Source: Gracilaria domingensis (taxonomy: Eukaryota > Rhodophyta > Florideophyceae > Gracilariales > Gracilariaceae). Taken from it: a DNA stretch of 64,000 nucleotides. Positions 19,711 through 32,649 of this stretch are shown piece after piece (positions within the stretch are counted from its first letter, which is position 1; the number at the start of each line of letters is the position of its first letter). The notes below the pieces were generated by a model that was not told the origin of the DNA, ran no database searches, and was given only the letters and a program-made list of their open reading frames with translations. The stretch covers positions 1-64,000 of the forward strand of contig VCMS01000080.1 of NCBI GenBank assembly GCA_022539475.1, in the 5' to 3' direction. The position numbers were made by a program, and so were the translations under genes.

Positions 19711-20722
19711 ACGCAACCTCTTTCGAGGACTTTGGAGTACTTTTCCCGTTTTGGGTAAGGGAAATTTTGGCATAGTCTTCCCCGGGCCATGGCGGCCATA
19801 ATTTTTCCCGGTGGGATAGCCCGCTTTCAAAGTCACTTTGGGTCTCGCGAATGCCTTCGGAAAGCTGCGCAACGTTTTTGGAGAGGTTTGGACCCCTCCG
19901 GGGTGATCTAGGACGACTTGGAACACTCGTAGTACCGAACGGCCGATCTTTTGAGGACTGTGCACACCCTCTGCAGCCCGTGGCTGGCACGCGCCGTTGC
20001 ATGCACGGGTCGGCCACGTTGGCCACGAACGCGTCGCTGCACGCTCGCATCACCCACGTGGGACACGCGCGCGCCATGCACAAGCGCGCGAGCCGCTATG
20101 CGCCGTTGCAAACGTGCCAAACGCCACGTGGCCCACGCCTGTGGGTAGCAGATTGGGTATACCGTATTGCACGTAGGGACGCGGCCTGTCACGATCTGAA
20201 AATTCTAAGTATTTTGATGTGCCGCCCACCCCAAATCGAGCAGTGCGAGCGGCTAAAACGCCCGCGTTTCCGAGCTACGGGCAAAAAAAAGAATCGTCGT
20301 TTTCAACCCCATCTGGGAAGGTAATTTCGGGCATGGATTTTTTGATTCGGGTTGCAAGTAACGCTGTGGGAAATCAGCCCATGCTGGCCTTTTCACCTAT
20401 CGAGGATATGCCTATCTGGCCGCCGCGCGTAGTGTGCGGACCCAGCCTTGCTTGCACGTGCCGCGCGCACGCGCGCAGTGCCGTGCACGCGCGCGCGTGC
20501 CACCAACGTCGGGCCGCATCACTCGGCCGGGAACTCTGGGCGCTTGGAGTCCAAGCGCACTACAAGAAGGGGAGAGGACCCAAACAGGACTCAATTTGCA
20601 ACAAAACAAGCGCTGGACATCTAAAAGGATGATCGCACCGCAAACGGGCTGCAAACACGCGTCCTGAAAAGGCAAAATGGAGAAGCGGAAGCTTTTTACT
20701 GACTTAAACGAGCTGAAGCGCA
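19711..20722 (+). mobile_element. 3' non-coding region of element A
   Basis: GC-rich sequence with CG-rich runs (about 20040-20110 and 20455-20510) rich in ACGCGC. The overlapping short open frames here look like base-composition effects. No gene is supported. Confidence 0.5.
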
Positions 20723-23633
20723 CTATGCATTCCCGCCACGGGTACGACGGCGACGACGAACCGCAATCGCGGGACCGTCCAGGTCCGATTCGGGAAGCGC
20801 CTGAGAAGACTCACTCGTGGCAAACGCAGGCAGCGTGCGAAGCCCACTGGGACCATCACCCACAAATGAACTCGGAGCCTCCTCGGGAGGTTCCACAGTG
20901 GAATTCTGCGCAACGACCGTGGTACCCGTTTCGGGATCAGCAGCGGTCGCAGACCACGGACGGTTAGTTCCCTCACGGGCGATGTGTATCGTCGTGGGCG
21001 TGACCACGGCAGGTGGCTCTCCGTTCTCGAGACATGCCCCTTCGGGACAAGTGCGCCTCAAGCTTAGAGCGTTCACCGCTTCCTCTTCCCAGTGCACGGA
21101 AATACCAGTTAGGGTCACCATGTCAGACTCGTCGACATTGTCGCTCCCCGAAGCCAGTCCAGCGGTACCTAACGGGGTAACAGGCAGACCGAAAAGGGAG
21201 CTAATATCCTTCCAAAGGTCAGCGGCGAGGACGTTCGCATGGCGGGCGACGACGCCGAGCAACGCAGTGCGGAGCTCCATGGCCCTCTGGGAAACGACGC
21301 GGAGTAGCGTGGAGTCACGGGTCCACAGTCGGGCGGCAGTCAGAGCACCCAGGAGGGAATCCGGGGAGTTCAAGCCCCTATTCTGGCACTCCTCCTGTAG
21401 AGCCGCCAGAGCAGCACCCACTTCGGGACTGAATGCAGCACCTGGTGCTGGCTCGATGCTATCGACGGACCCAATACTGTATGGGATAACGGGTGCACCC
21501 TGACCGGCAGCGGCCTCACTCCCAACGGAGCCTCCTGGCGCAGCTGCGCTTCGCGATGAAGCGGAACCCGCAGGGATTGCATCTGGAACGGGATCCGCCC
21601 GGGCGATATATGGGCTAGAGATGGGCACATCCGCCACGCCTGGATCTCCCGCAGGGATAGACACGTCCGGAACCGGAGCAGCAGGACCCAATAACTGGAT
21701 GATGGCATCGTCTTCGCCCTCTTCCACGCCGTCGTGACCCAACGCGGGACCAGGATTGACTGGATTACACGGACCCGGTGGGGGCGAATTGGCGTTCTCC
21801 AAGCACGTGCTAACGACCCCAACCCTCAAGGGCCAGTAATCCTTGAATTCCACGTGTTCAGAGTCCGGTATTCTCTCTCCAACGGGACGATACGGCGGCA
21901 TATTCGCGTACGTCTTACCGTCGTTCTTCCCTGCACGGTGTTGGGGCATATCGTGCTACGCATCGGCCTCGTGGTCGTACCACAAGAACCCTGGTGTTTG
22001 GGACCAATCAATGCGGCAGACATCGTCCAGCAAATGGCGAACGTCCGTGAAACCATAGTTGGACCCACATAAGATGTTCAGGACCCCAAGGGCGCCCGCG
22101 GAGCAGATGACAGTGGCCGGCAGCGGGAACAACCGACCCTTCGGGGACTGTATATTGTCGTCGTGGTACAGACCCCAATCACGGCACTTCGTACGCACCG
22201 GAAGCCCATAACGGACAGAGTAAAGCCATCCCATGAAGGCAAAGAGAACCCACTCTAGGAAAAACACCTGCCAGATGGCATCGGTGAAGGCGTTACGCGG
22301 TCCTAACATAAGTTTTGAGTAGTACGCCGTGAACGACGGAGTCGGGATAACCATATAGCGGGAGACGGACATGATCTCGCTGATGGTGGCCCCAATTGGG
22401 ATGTAATGTCGCGAACGCGCTTCCGCTGGCATATCGAAATATTCCTGGTTGTGCCAGCCGAATAGGAACTTGTGCATCTCGCTGATGCGGGCATCATCAG
22501 CAACGATTTCGCCCAGTATTCCCGCTCGCGAAGCCAGTATATCTGGGCATAAGGGGGCTGGAACGCGATGACTCCGAGGAGGCAGTGATCCACCGGGGAA
22601 ATCTTCATGCTCTCTCCCAACTGGGCGTAGTCGGCGTACAGGCGACCAATGATGTCCCCCATTCGGTGCTGATAAGCAAGTTATTCCCAACAAAGGGCAA
22701 ACGATATATCGGGTCGGATGTTTCCGGCATCGACCCAGCCGATGTTCTGTGCAGGGTTGATGGGCATATGACCCCAACGGGCACGCCACGACTCCACGCG
22801 ATCCCAAGCAAAACTTGTTAAGGGAAAACTAGAAGGCTTTCCAGTCGACTTGCATGCAGGATGACTGGTGTAGTAAGGTAGTATGACCAACGTCATTGAA
22901 AAATAAGTAAGTTTTTGTTTCACTGACATTTCCATGAGTGTGATTTTTTAAAAAAATTAAATTCCTCGAAGGTGCCATTACATTTTATTGAAAGGCATCC
23001 ATTTTATTTACCGCCGCATGATGATTCAATGACCATAAGTTTTGCTAGGGGATTACGGCAATTCTTCTGCCAGAATCCTTGATAGGTCAAAACGAATTCT
23101 AAACGGCGCGCGTCGAAGTAGATGGACCCCATGGGAACGTAACTGTCAACCGTAAACGGGATGGAGACGTGTCTTGCGCCGACTTGTACCCTTCCGGGAG
23201 CCGCAATATGATCGAATGCCCTCGTCCGGTTCAGCCAGTTTGGTTGTGGAGCGGTATCCACTGGGCTGGGAGTCGACACCATTGTCGTAGGCAGAGGCGG
23301 TGCGTTCGATGGCCCCGCCAAGCCTGTGGGAGTTGCAACGACGCGCGGAATCTGCCCATCGGGATTGAACATCGCGTTCGTGGACCAAGTGGCCACGGGA
23401 GACGAGAATGCGGCAACGCGTTCAACCCGCCCGAGTTCTTGTACCGCAACGTAGGCCGTAAGCGGCGACCCCTCGCGGGAAGTGCCCATATCCCAAACGG
23501 GTGTGGTGTGCGTGTCTGTGCGCATCGCGGTCGAAGCGGGGTCAACGGAGGACGCGGCCGTTGAAGTTCCACCCGCACGGGGATTCTGGCGCACGAACGC
23601 GGGGAGCCCGATGTTGCGAAGGTGGGTGACCAT
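20723..23633 (-). mobile_element. Antisense accessory reading frame of element A (fossil)
   Basis: Antisense to gag-pol, running from close to the 3' LTR inward. Open minus-strand segments at 23633-23004, 22807-21956 and 21949-20723 together look like one decayed coding region. The first has YVPMGSIYFDARRLEFVL. The second is rich in Trp/Tyr and ends LLDDVCRIDWSQTP. The third is a Pro/Ala/Ser-rich tail ending in a basic RRRRRTRGG. Blocks in the same order occur in element B's antisense frame (24902-26764), at a low level of similarity. I recognise no known family. Known chromoviruses normally end with integrase and chromodomain, so this is an extra gene of unknown function. Confidence 0.6.
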
Positions 23634-23662
23634 GATGGGTTTGATGCAGCCCAAGTAAGGGT

Positions 23663-23667
23663 TAGCT
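23663..23667. repeat. Target-site duplication of element B, left copy
   Basis: TTAGC directly before the LTR; an exact copy at 35997-36001 follows the other LTR. Confidence 0.9.
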
Positions 23668-24684
23668 GTAGAGCAAAATCTTGCGATAAACGCTATGGGG
23701 AATCTCCACTAGGATGTCTGAGTCCTACTCCCTATGAGAGGTAGAATCAGCGATAGAACCCTCTGTCCGTACTCGAGTCGAGTGACAAGCCGGGTGTAAG
23801 ACCGGAGACGGTGACTGGCTATACCTACAGAGGTGGGACGCAAAGAACGGTGTAGATGCAGTGATGGAGTGTGATCCGAACCTGAACAAAGGAAAGAAAA
23901 AGGGGACCGTGTAAACGGGGGGAAAGCTCACGGTAGAGACCACCAGAGCGGAGCTACGGACCGTGCCAACCGGCGGGAACAGGTCCGACAGCCGAGCGAC
24001 GCACTCAGAGGCGCCAAAACTAAACCCAATACTGAGGCGGAAGCGATACCTGAACCAGGTGAACAAGTGTAAACAACGAGACTCAACAGAGTGACAACAA
24101 CAAGAACGAACAACAAAAACAGAACAAGGAACAACAAAAGACAACCGACACAACGGTAAAGACAATCAAATATCCAGAGATGGCGAGACAAGTGCTTCCT
24201 TAGTGACCCTGAGGGGTAGTAGTGCCGATACCAGTCGTGGTTACTCTCCAGATGGAGTCGTAGACTTACGCAGGCAGCAAGCTACTATAGCCCGATCCTG
24301 AACAGGATTCGACTTGATTGTCGACTCAGTTGTCCATTTACTTGGAGGCTCAAGGTTGAGAACACCCGAGCATATATACTACTACTACGTCTACGGTGCA
24401 CACCTCCCGAGGGTTCTACACGTAGACAACCCACTGTCAGGGGGTGGGGTAATTCCCAGCGGGTGTGGCACATCTATCTGCAGGCCAACCTCCACACGTG
24501 GCCAACTATTCCACTTACTATACACTTCCTACAGAGGATTCACCTATCAAGGTTCCGTTAAAACCGTCCAAAAATTGCCCAAAATTAAAGGGAGTTTTCA
24601 TAACTTCGCCACGTCACCGGCCATCGGTACCATCCCATTATGAGCAACATGATGCATCCGATAGCGGAAAGCCGTTGCTCTACA
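23668..24684 (-). repeat. 3' LTR of element B
   Basis: 1017 bp from TGTAGAGCAA to GCTCTACA as read on the plus strand. It matches 34981-35996 along its whole length. Confidence 0.95.
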
Positions 24685-24698
24685 TCTCCCCCTCCTTA
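24685..24698 (-). other. Polypurine tract of element B
   Basis: On the minus strand, AAGGAGGGGGAG lies directly against the 3' LTR, the normal place and composition for the plus-strand primer of an LTR element. Confidence 0.75.
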
Positions 24699-24746
24699 GG
24701 TTCGAGCGCGAGCGCGAGCGCGACGGCGAAGTACCGACATCGGGAG

Positions 24747-24754
24747 TATAAATA
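24747..24754 (+). promoter_or_regulatory. TATA box ahead of the antisense accessory frame in B
   Basis: TATAAATA on the strand opposite to gag-pol, about 150 nt before the ATG at 24902 and just inside the 3' LTR. It suggests the accessory frame has its own promoter. Confidence 0.55.
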
Positions 24755-24901
24755 TGACGTCGCCTCAGGGTTCCCTCCCCCCACTCGGATCTTCCTTGCA
24801 AGCAGCTTTCGCCTCCGACTTCAGATACAACTACTCCTTCTCCTCCGATACCTCGGCGTTCACTACCCGTGCCTACTGATCCTTCTTCTCATTTGACAGG
24901 A

Positions 24902-26764
24902 ATGAATCCGAACCCGTTCCATACCAACCCGCTCCCGGGGAACTCGTCGTCAGCTGCGCAAGCGGCGTCTGAAGTGCCTTCGGGCAGCGCTTCCCAAGAA
25001 GGACAGTCTCTTCAGGGTCTTCCACAGTACTTTGGTAGCTTCCAATCCGCTCCTCTCCCTCAAGGGAATCCATACAGCGGTCCGTTCGCTCAACTCTACG
25101 CGGGGTACAACCATCCAGGTTTCCTGCATACTCAAGCTCCGATTCAACCCATCCCGCAAGCGGTAGCTCCCTTCAACTTCTATGCAGCTTATCCCCATCA
25201 TGATGCGCCTCTTTCGATACCTCCGGCTCCTCCCGTGGCTGCGGTGCAACAGCCATACGACCCAAACGCCATCGCCTGGAATGCAGAGCAGGCCGTACCG
25301 TTGACGGTGAACCCTCGTGAGTGGATTAGTAGAGAGTCCCTTGTGAACTGGGATACCAGACGTAAGGGGTTGATCTTTTCTCGCGCTCCATGGTTTCATC
25401 CGACAGCGGTAGCGAATGATGCTCTCATCGATTCCTATGCCGTGAACGGAATACTCCCAGGTTGGCTTCCTCAAGATGCGGCGCGCTCTCGCGAGTGGCG
25501 GACCCGCATAGCAGTGGAGCCACATTTGCTTCGTTGCGATCGCGGAGAGTCCCTTGACCACGCACGTGGGGATATGGCGCGACTCGCTTACTCCAGAATT
25601 GGAAGATTGCGATATGACCATCCAATTCCGGCCGAGTATGACTTCGACGTTTCGCACTACCGTACCTACGGTGAGGTTTCTTATGGAAACGCCTTGGCGG
25701 AATTTCCGGAAGCGGAGCATCGATACCACTTCAGTGAGGTTGATCCTGATATTCTTTTATGGAGTCGTCTCTTGCTCAGGGCGGAGCTCCGATACCTCTC
25801 CAGGAGTAAGAGACACAACAAAGATCTCTATGACTTCGAGAGACGAGTTCGGTTCGAACGGAATGCGCGCTCCGGTAGGGGACTCCTAGTTCCATATCCA
25901 AACTTGGAAGTTGATCGTTTGCGCTTCGATGCCTTGCCCTCAGGATACGTGGGCCTTCCATCGTGGTGGAGCCGTGTAGAGGTCCCCGCGGGGTGTTTCG
26001 CTGAACTCCCGCCGAGTATCTACTACATCCGTTCGCGGTTGATAGACAATCCCAAATCGGGCTACTGGGCTTTGGTCCTTGCCGAGTGGGCTGCCCGCGT
26101 CGCGGTTCACCTCCTATGGGATGTCTATGACCATTACCGTTTGTGGTATCTTCCTCCAAATCTAAGGTGGCTCCTTCGAAGGATTGATCTCGTTACTTCC
26201 CTGGGTTCCGAGGCTAACCAGGAAGAGGTTGGGGAATTGTTGGATGTCATCGACAGGGTCGATTGGGACCGAGTTCCTGTAGCTTGGGAGCCTGACAGGC
26301 GACAGCGTTTCCGCGGGCGGTCACCGGGGCGAATTTTCACCCGTTCCGGGGTCTGGGTGTACTACGACCCGTCGGAGCGACAGTTCATCTCCGAGGAGCA
26401 AGCGACTGCAATGGCGGCTATGCCCCGCGCAATGCCGGTCGGTCACCCAGTAGGGTTCGTGTTCCCCGAGGATTACGCCGTTCCGTCGGATGCACCTGAT
26501 CCAATGTTGGACAATGATGAGATTACCACGGCATCCGGCCCAGCACAGCTGACAGGAGTTCCGAACTCGGATCCTAACGATACAGCGGTCCCAACAGAGG
26601 GCGTTCAAGCCCCTACGGGATGGTCCTTGGTCGCTCCCACTACTCAGCATGCCAATTGGGCTGGGATTGTGGCTTCCCTTCGTGCTAACCTCCAGGCTCA
26701 TGGCATTCCGATCCCACCGGGAGTGAACACCGTTCCGCGGCTCGCGGCTCTCGCGAGCGAGTAA
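24902..26764 (+). mobile_element. Antisense accessory reading frame of element B
   Basis: A 620-codon frame on the strand opposite to gag-pol, between the 3' LTR and the chromodomain. Residues 1-120 are Pro/Gln/Ser-rich low complexity. From about 140 to 470 the sequence looks folded and rich in Trp, Tyr and Arg (ISRESLVNWDTRRKGLIF; LLWSRLLLRAELRYL; WALVLAEWAARVAVHLLWDVY). Then come LLDVIDRVDWDRVP, WVYYDPSERQF and a low-complexity tail. Element A has blocks resembling ISRESLVNWDTRR, the hydrophobic LAEWA region and LLDVIDRVDWD in the same order and position. It has no visible catalytic motif and no convincing signal peptide. The hydrophobic helix near residue 400 could be buried rather than membrane-spanning. 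Function unknown; a possible regulator or structural protein. Confidence 0.65.
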
Positions 26765-27206
26765 TTCGCGCAGAATCCCAACACGGTAAGCGGTGCTCCT
26801 TCCACTGGCGGTTAGCTCCTCATGAGGTCTTCCTCCAATCTTAGAGGGTCTTGTGATAGTTTCCAATTAAAGCCTGCTAGTGGCAAATTTTCCCTTACCC
26901 TCGTCGAGGTATGCTTCTCGGCGATGAGCTTCTTCTTTTTCCTGCTTCCTCAACAGGATCTGTCCTCTTCCAATTTTCTTCCAGTTCCTGGCCACATAGT
27001 GCAGATGTCTTCATTCCTTTTTAGGCAGTTTCTACTTCTCCGTAATACGGAAGTATCCCGATAATTCGGTAGTTATACTACATCTCTCCTATGGTACAGA
27101 GGATCCCTTCCTACTCCTAGGTCCTCTTCTTTTCTTCCGAGCGGCTGACTTCTTTCTTCTCACCGCAAGGCGGGCACGAGTACAGTAGAGCACACCGGTA
27201 AGCGGG
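26765..27206. mobile_element. Element B interior without a supported gene
   Basis: Between the converging antisense frame and the chromodomain. T/C-rich on the plus strand, with CTTCTTTTTCCTGC-type tracts. It probably holds the 3' ends of both transcripts. Confidence 0.45.
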
Positions 27207-27475
27207 CTACCCGACCATCACGTTATCCAATGTTGGAGGCAATGGCGTCCGAGTACGGCGACGATACGACATGACCTTGGACCTAGGGAGGTGTTCAATT
27301 GGCTCCCAAGTGTCCTCGTCAGGGAGATAGCCATACCAACGGACTCTATACAGTAGTTTCCCTTGGGGGCTTTCCTCGTGTTCCACGATGCGATCTACCA
27401 CGAATTCTTGTGGGTATACGCCATCTTCGGCTTCTTCTTTGTCCTTTCCTGACATCAGGGAGTGACAATTAGCAA
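27207..27475 (-). mobile_element. Chromodomain of element B (fossil)
   Basis: FVVDRIVEHEESPQGKLLYR, then VRWYGYLPDEDTWEPIEHL: a well-kept chromodomain with the aromatic and acidic residues typical of the fold. The stretch 27588-28483 between it and the integrase end is low-complexity and decayed. Confidence 0.85.
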
Positions 27476-28483
27476 AACCCATGCGGAGTAGTGGTTCCTT
27501 CGGGTTCCGAACCGGTTCTCGGGGCGGAAGACGTGTGGTTCGTACTTTCTTCAGGCCGTCGCGACGGAGTGCGCTAACTCCCAACACGGGCGTCCAATTG
27601 CCTCACAAGTGAGCTCAATCGAAAGCTCTCGATCTCCGGTTTCCGGCAAACTCTTTTCTATCCCAAACGGGCGACTAATCGAGGAACGGTCGCGTCCTTG
27701 AAGCGGCAATACCTTCATATTTGTTGCGGAAGAGCTGTTGTGACGGAGAAGTGGCGTACTGCACTCCCTGCACAGGGCGGCGGAACGTCGGGCCACGGCG
27801 CATGACCTGCGGTGCACTCCATTTTCATTGGATATTTGGGCGCACCCGGGCGCGCGTGCGCGCCACACGTCCCGTGAACGGTATCTACAGTGTCAGGCCC
27901 GCCGACCGGCGGTTGCCAAGCGACGTGCACTATTCTCCAGCAGTGGCGTATGCTTACAGCAGTTAATCTCGAATCTCCCGCCGTCGGGCTGCACATGCAT
28001 ACCGGATGTGGTACCTTTCACCGTGTTTACTGGTCCCGCACCTCGACATGTTCCGTGTGCTCAAGCGTACCCTTCAGGGGACTTGACCACTTCCTCCTTC
28101 AGGCTTTCCAGTACAATCCACAAGGATTCTTCTCCCCTTCCTCCTCCCGCTATGGTCTGTTCCCAGGTGGGCTATGCATCGCTCTCCATGTCGCCTTGTC
28201 CCACAAATGGGTCGGCGGAGACACTGCGTTCGCGCGAGCGAGATACAGTGCGCTCCAACGACTTGGAGTGCATCTCAACGGGGCCCCTAACTTTCTTAGC
28301 TGTAGCAATCCCTGCGGGGGAATCTTCACTTCTTCTGACTTCATTCCTCGCCGAGGTCTCGGATGTACGCGACTCAGCGCCAGCGCGATCATTCCCAGCA
28401 GAGGATTCCGTCTCACTCTGAGATTCAACACCTCGGCTAGGTCCAGCGGACGCCGGAGCAACCCGAGCGCGATTTACACTGTC

Positions 28484-29041
28484 CTACCCCTCCTTAGGGT
28501 GCGATAAGGCTTCCGTATTCGGCGCCAATACCGCAGACGGGGGGTGAATCTCATTCAACTCGGTAGAGGGTGTAGGTGTAACCCGTGAGAGTCCGGGGTT
28601 ATCCTTGAGTAACTCTGTTGTACTAGGCAATTCAGAGAGACCGCGTTGCGGGTGGGACAAAACCGATGGGCGGTTCGCAGTAGCACCAGATTGTTCGGTC
28701 TGCTGGTGCGGCGGTAAGCAATTTCCGGTACTCGGCCTTGCGATAACTTCCTGGATAGGGCTTGAGGCGCGATACACTGGGTCTCGCGATACCCGCTCAT
28801 GCTGATTATCGATATCGAGCACGACGGTCGTCTCCTGTACGAATACTACCCGATAGGGGCCACTGGCGATCGGAGAGCGCTTATGCCGCTTCTCCTTCTC
28901 AGGATTATAGTACTCCTTCCTGAGGAACACGTACTTACCAGCCCGCAGCTGCGGTAGCGGCCTGCGAATTCGACTATCGAAATTGCGCTTGTAAGCGAGT
29001 TGAGCCTTCTCCATAGAGCGTTTAGCAATAGGCACCACCAT
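28484..29041 (-). mobile_element. Integrase C-terminal and linker region of element B (fossil)
   Basis: Continues from the integrase core: AQLAYKRNFDSRI, then LRAGKYVFLRKEY and SPIASGPYRVVFVQETTVVL, the GPY/F-type module of gypsy integrases. A long Pro/Ser/Glu-rich linker toward the chromodomain follows. Confidence 0.8.
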
Positions 29042-29047
29042 GGTTAA

Positions 29048-31213
29048 TCACTTCTTCCACGCATCGCGATGTAATCTCGTTGTCGAGTATTCGTCCATAG
29101 TTGGCTGTGCTTCAATGGCAAGGGGAGGGGGTCTCCTTGACAGAACCAACTCAAAAGGGGACAAAGACGTAACCCGGTGTACTTGGGTATTATACGCATA
29201 TGTGATTGCGTCAGTGTACAGATCCCAAGTCTTGGGGTGTTCCGCAACGTAGGATCTCAATGCACCAAGAATGATTCGGTTAAATCTCTCTGCTTGACCA
29301 TTAGTTTGGGGATGGTACGTTGTTGTAAACAGATTCCTAATATCCAGGATGCGACACACGTCTTGAAAGAACTTTGACGTAAACTGAGAGCCGTTGTCGG
29401 AGAGTAAATGTACCGGTGGTCCATAGACAAACACCCAGTGGGTAACAAACGCCTGAGCCACGGCGGCAGCAGTTATCCGCTTAAGCGGCACATTCCGTAC
29501 CAGCTTCGAGAAGCGATCGGTAATCACCAGGAGGTATTGATTCCCTTGCGAGGTTTTGATCCATTCGCCTAGAATGTCAATGGCGACAGACTCGAGCGGC
29601 GCCTTTGCGGGAAACAGCTTTAACTTCTTGGAGTGCTTCTTCAGTTTAATGTCGTTCTTAGCACATTCCTGACAGGATCGGCGTAGTGCATAACAGTCAA
29701 ATGCCATTGCCGGCCAGTAAAATTCCTTTCTCAGTGTGAGATACAACTTTCTTCCTCCCGGATGGGCTCCCAACTTCACGTAGTGAGAGAGATGAAGGAC
29801 GCGACTCTGCAAGGAGTGCGGCACCACTATTTGTGGGTTCGTTGACACCTTCCTTACTAGGTAGCCTTGATCGTTCACCTGAAAGGGTAAGTGGTATCCA
29901 CCGTTCAGACGGGCTCGTACCTGAGTACAGAAGGGATCCGTCTGCTGTTCCCGTATCATCTCCTCGGACGTGATGGGTATATATGACCCGGCACCCGGTT
30001 CAGCGGTTCGGGCGGCGAAAATGTCGTCACACACGTCATACGACAGGATTTCAGTACTCCCATCGAGGTCACTAACCATAAAGCATGGGATATCAACGTC
30101 CTCAGTAGGCTCTGCTTCAGCTGCTGTGCCCGAACGGGATAATGCGTCTGCCTGCAAGTTGAGGGAGCCCTTCTTGTACACGACTTCGAAGTCAAATTCC
30201 GACAGTCGGAGTCTCCAACGCATCAAGCGTCCCGATGGTTCGGTGATTTCCATGAGCCAACGGAGGCACTTGTGGCCAGTGTGCACCTTAAAGTGAGTTC
30301 CCATCAAATATGGTCTGAGCGTAGCCAATGCCCAGACCACGGCAAGGCATTCCTTCTCGGACACCGAGTAGTTCCATTCGTGGACGTTCAGCCATCGCAA
30401 CCAGTGCTCAATAGGGTGTCGTTTCCCGGTCTCATCGGTTTGAAATAAAGCACACCCAACCTGGTTCGCGCTAGCGTCGGTATCGACCTCATAGGGTAAC
30501 CCAGGTTTGGGGAGAGCCAAGATTGGCGGTGACATTACGGCGTCGACCAATGCCGTAAAAGCGGAGGCCTCTGCACCTCCAGAGGGGTCCAATTCAACTG
30601 GTTTTCCTTTCGTAAGGACCTTTTTCAATGGTGAAGCAATTTCCGCAAAGTTCGGAACGAAACGTCTGTAGACGTTACACAGTCCTAAGAAGGATCGCAA
30701 CTCTGTTTGAGTCCTCGGGTGCTTAGCCTCCTTCAAGGATTTGAACCGTATCTCATCGACTGACAGTTTTCCGAGACGGATTATGTGACCTAGATACTTA
30801 ACCGACTCGGTGAAAAACTCGCACTTCTTCAGTTTTAGTGTGATTCCTGCATCACGCAATACTCTCATGACATCCCGAACATGGCCTAGGTGGTCATCCA
30901 GATTGTTGGAAAAAACGACGATATCGTCCAGATACACCAAACATGTGGTCCACTTAAATCGTGCCAACAGGATATCAACCGCACGCTGGAAAGTAGCGGG
31001 TGCATTAGTTAACCCAAAGAGCATTCTCCGGAAACGGTATAGGCCTTGATGGCAGACGAATTCTGTCTTGTACCGGTCTTCCTCCCTGATGGGAACCTGC
31101 CAATATCCCCAGTTAGCATCAAGGGTGGTGAACACGTTTGCGCTCCCTAGAGAGTCGATATATTCGTCCATCCGGGGTATCGGATATACATCTTTCACTG
31201 TAACCGCGTTCAA
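29048..31213 (-). mobile_element. Reverse transcriptase, RNase H and integrase of element B (fossil)
   Basis: One long frame of 721 codons. In order it has RT (VYPIPRMDEYIDSLG, MLFGLTNAPATFQ, YLDDIVVFS), the connection (FLGLCNVYRRFVPNFA), RNase H (YEVDTDASANQVGCALF; KKGSLNLQADALSR), the HHCC zinc-binding part (LSHYVKLGAHPGGRK, CQECAKND) and the integrase core (DILGEWIKTSQGNQYLLVITD; LLSDNGSQFTSKFF; HPQTNGQAERFN). It is typical Ty3/gypsy. Confidence 0.95.
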
Positions 31214-31219
31214 CTTTCG

Positions 31220-32404
31220 CTAATCGATACAGAATCTCCAAGATCCGTCCGGTTTCGGAACTAGCACTACAGGTGACGGCCAAGGGGATTGAGCGGCCTC
31301 AATAACGCCAGCCCTCAACATCTTCTCGACTTGAGATTTCTCTTCTTCCCGAGCTTTCGGTCCGGCCGGATAGGGGTGTTGCGCGATAGGCCGAGTATTC
31401 GGAAGCAAGTCGATACAGTGCTCAGTTACCCCAATCGTTCCTAGGGTGCCGTCCCACATGGGGGTGAATTCACGCAACATCTCACGTAACTTCTCCCGAT
31501 GGGATTCTGGTACATGCTCCAGATCTAGTTTCATCAATTCCTCAACAGGATCCTTCAAATCACTGCCGGGTGGTACAGGGCTAACCTCCAAAGGTTTCGG
31601 ATTGTTTTGACCCGAGTCCTTTTGAGTTTCCTCCGTGTCCACGGCTTCACTAACTCGCGATTCAGCGCTCTCCTCCCCCTCCTTAGGGTCTGACACTCCG
31701 AGAACCTTTGCGATAGGGATCTTCGTTGAGGCGACCGCAGTCGGGTGTGGCAGCACTGTACCAATCACTTGGTTCTTTACCAGCCACTGAGTGGACTTTC
31801 CAAAGTTGGCGACCATAGCCTTGAAGGGTTGATCTGGTTGAATATTTATCACTCCATTCGCAAGAGTGAATTGGCGTTGTTCATATAAAGCCGGCAACGG
31901 TTGTACTGTGTGGAGGCCCCTTTGTTTGGTGGTGACATCGATCCATACCTGAGACTCTGGTGGCGGCTGCACGGACTTCGAGACGTGTAGCTTGGTTGAC
32001 ACCATGCCATCGTTGGAGGTTTGCTGCGCGGCTGGTAGCGGCACGTGTTTCCGCGTTGCGGCTTGCAGCGGTTTCCGAACAATCGGTAGGACTGACCCGT
32101 CTTCTATTTTCACTTGGCGTTTCCGCGGGCGGATAGCTTCCACAAAGCGATCGCATAAATCGCAACCGAGGATAATTGGGGCAGCCAATGACTCGCAGAC
32201 GACAAAGTCAAATTGTACCAAACAAGTTCCTAATCGTACAAGGAGTTTAATGTAACCAGCCGTTCTCAACGGATTATTTTTCGCATCGGCGAGGTTTACA
32301 GCAGGGCCGAAACGGATCGTTCCCCGAAGAGCGGACAGAATTAACTTCTTGTTGATCAAGCTAGGAGCAGCTCCTGTATCTAGGACAGCTAATTGCCTAA
32401 CCAT
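31220..32404 (-). mobile_element. Protease and N-terminal RT region of element B (fossil)
   Basis: LAVLDTGAAPSLINKKLI is a retropepsin active site; IILGCDLCDRFVEAI is the second conserved block. The last part (VEKMLRAGVIEAAQSPW, VLVPKPDGSWRFCID) is the start of reverse transcriptase. Confidence 0.9.
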
Positions 32405-32649
32405 GAATTGGGTGGACAGGCCAATGTCAGTATATACCTAGTTCCTCTTGGCCATTACCAGGATTCTATCCGGCGCACGGAGATTTCGGGACCGTACCCA
32501 CGGGCGACGAAGAACACCACAGTGTTCTGAATCCACGTCTGTGACAGCCATCTTCCTTGTCAGGATTCTAACAGCCGGGGAGTGAAGCAGAGGCGCCTCG
32601 GGCGTCTTCAACTTCGGCTTAAAAGACGCCCCTCCCACAGGGGAGACTC

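Noticed and set aside
20040-20515. CG-alternating runs as Z-DNA or a CpG island promoter
   Set aside because: They lie in the decayed 3' region of element A with no gene start nearby; composition alone is not enough.
23725-24191. 146-codon frame inside the LTR of element B, also open in the other LTR (35039-35514)
   Set aside because: Leu/Ser/Val-rich with no motif; two LTRs of 95% identity will often share an open frame by descent alone.
24902-26764. Antisense accessory frame as an envelope gene
   Set aside because: No signal peptide, furin-type site or C-terminal membrane anchor is visible, and it is on the strand opposite to gag-pol.
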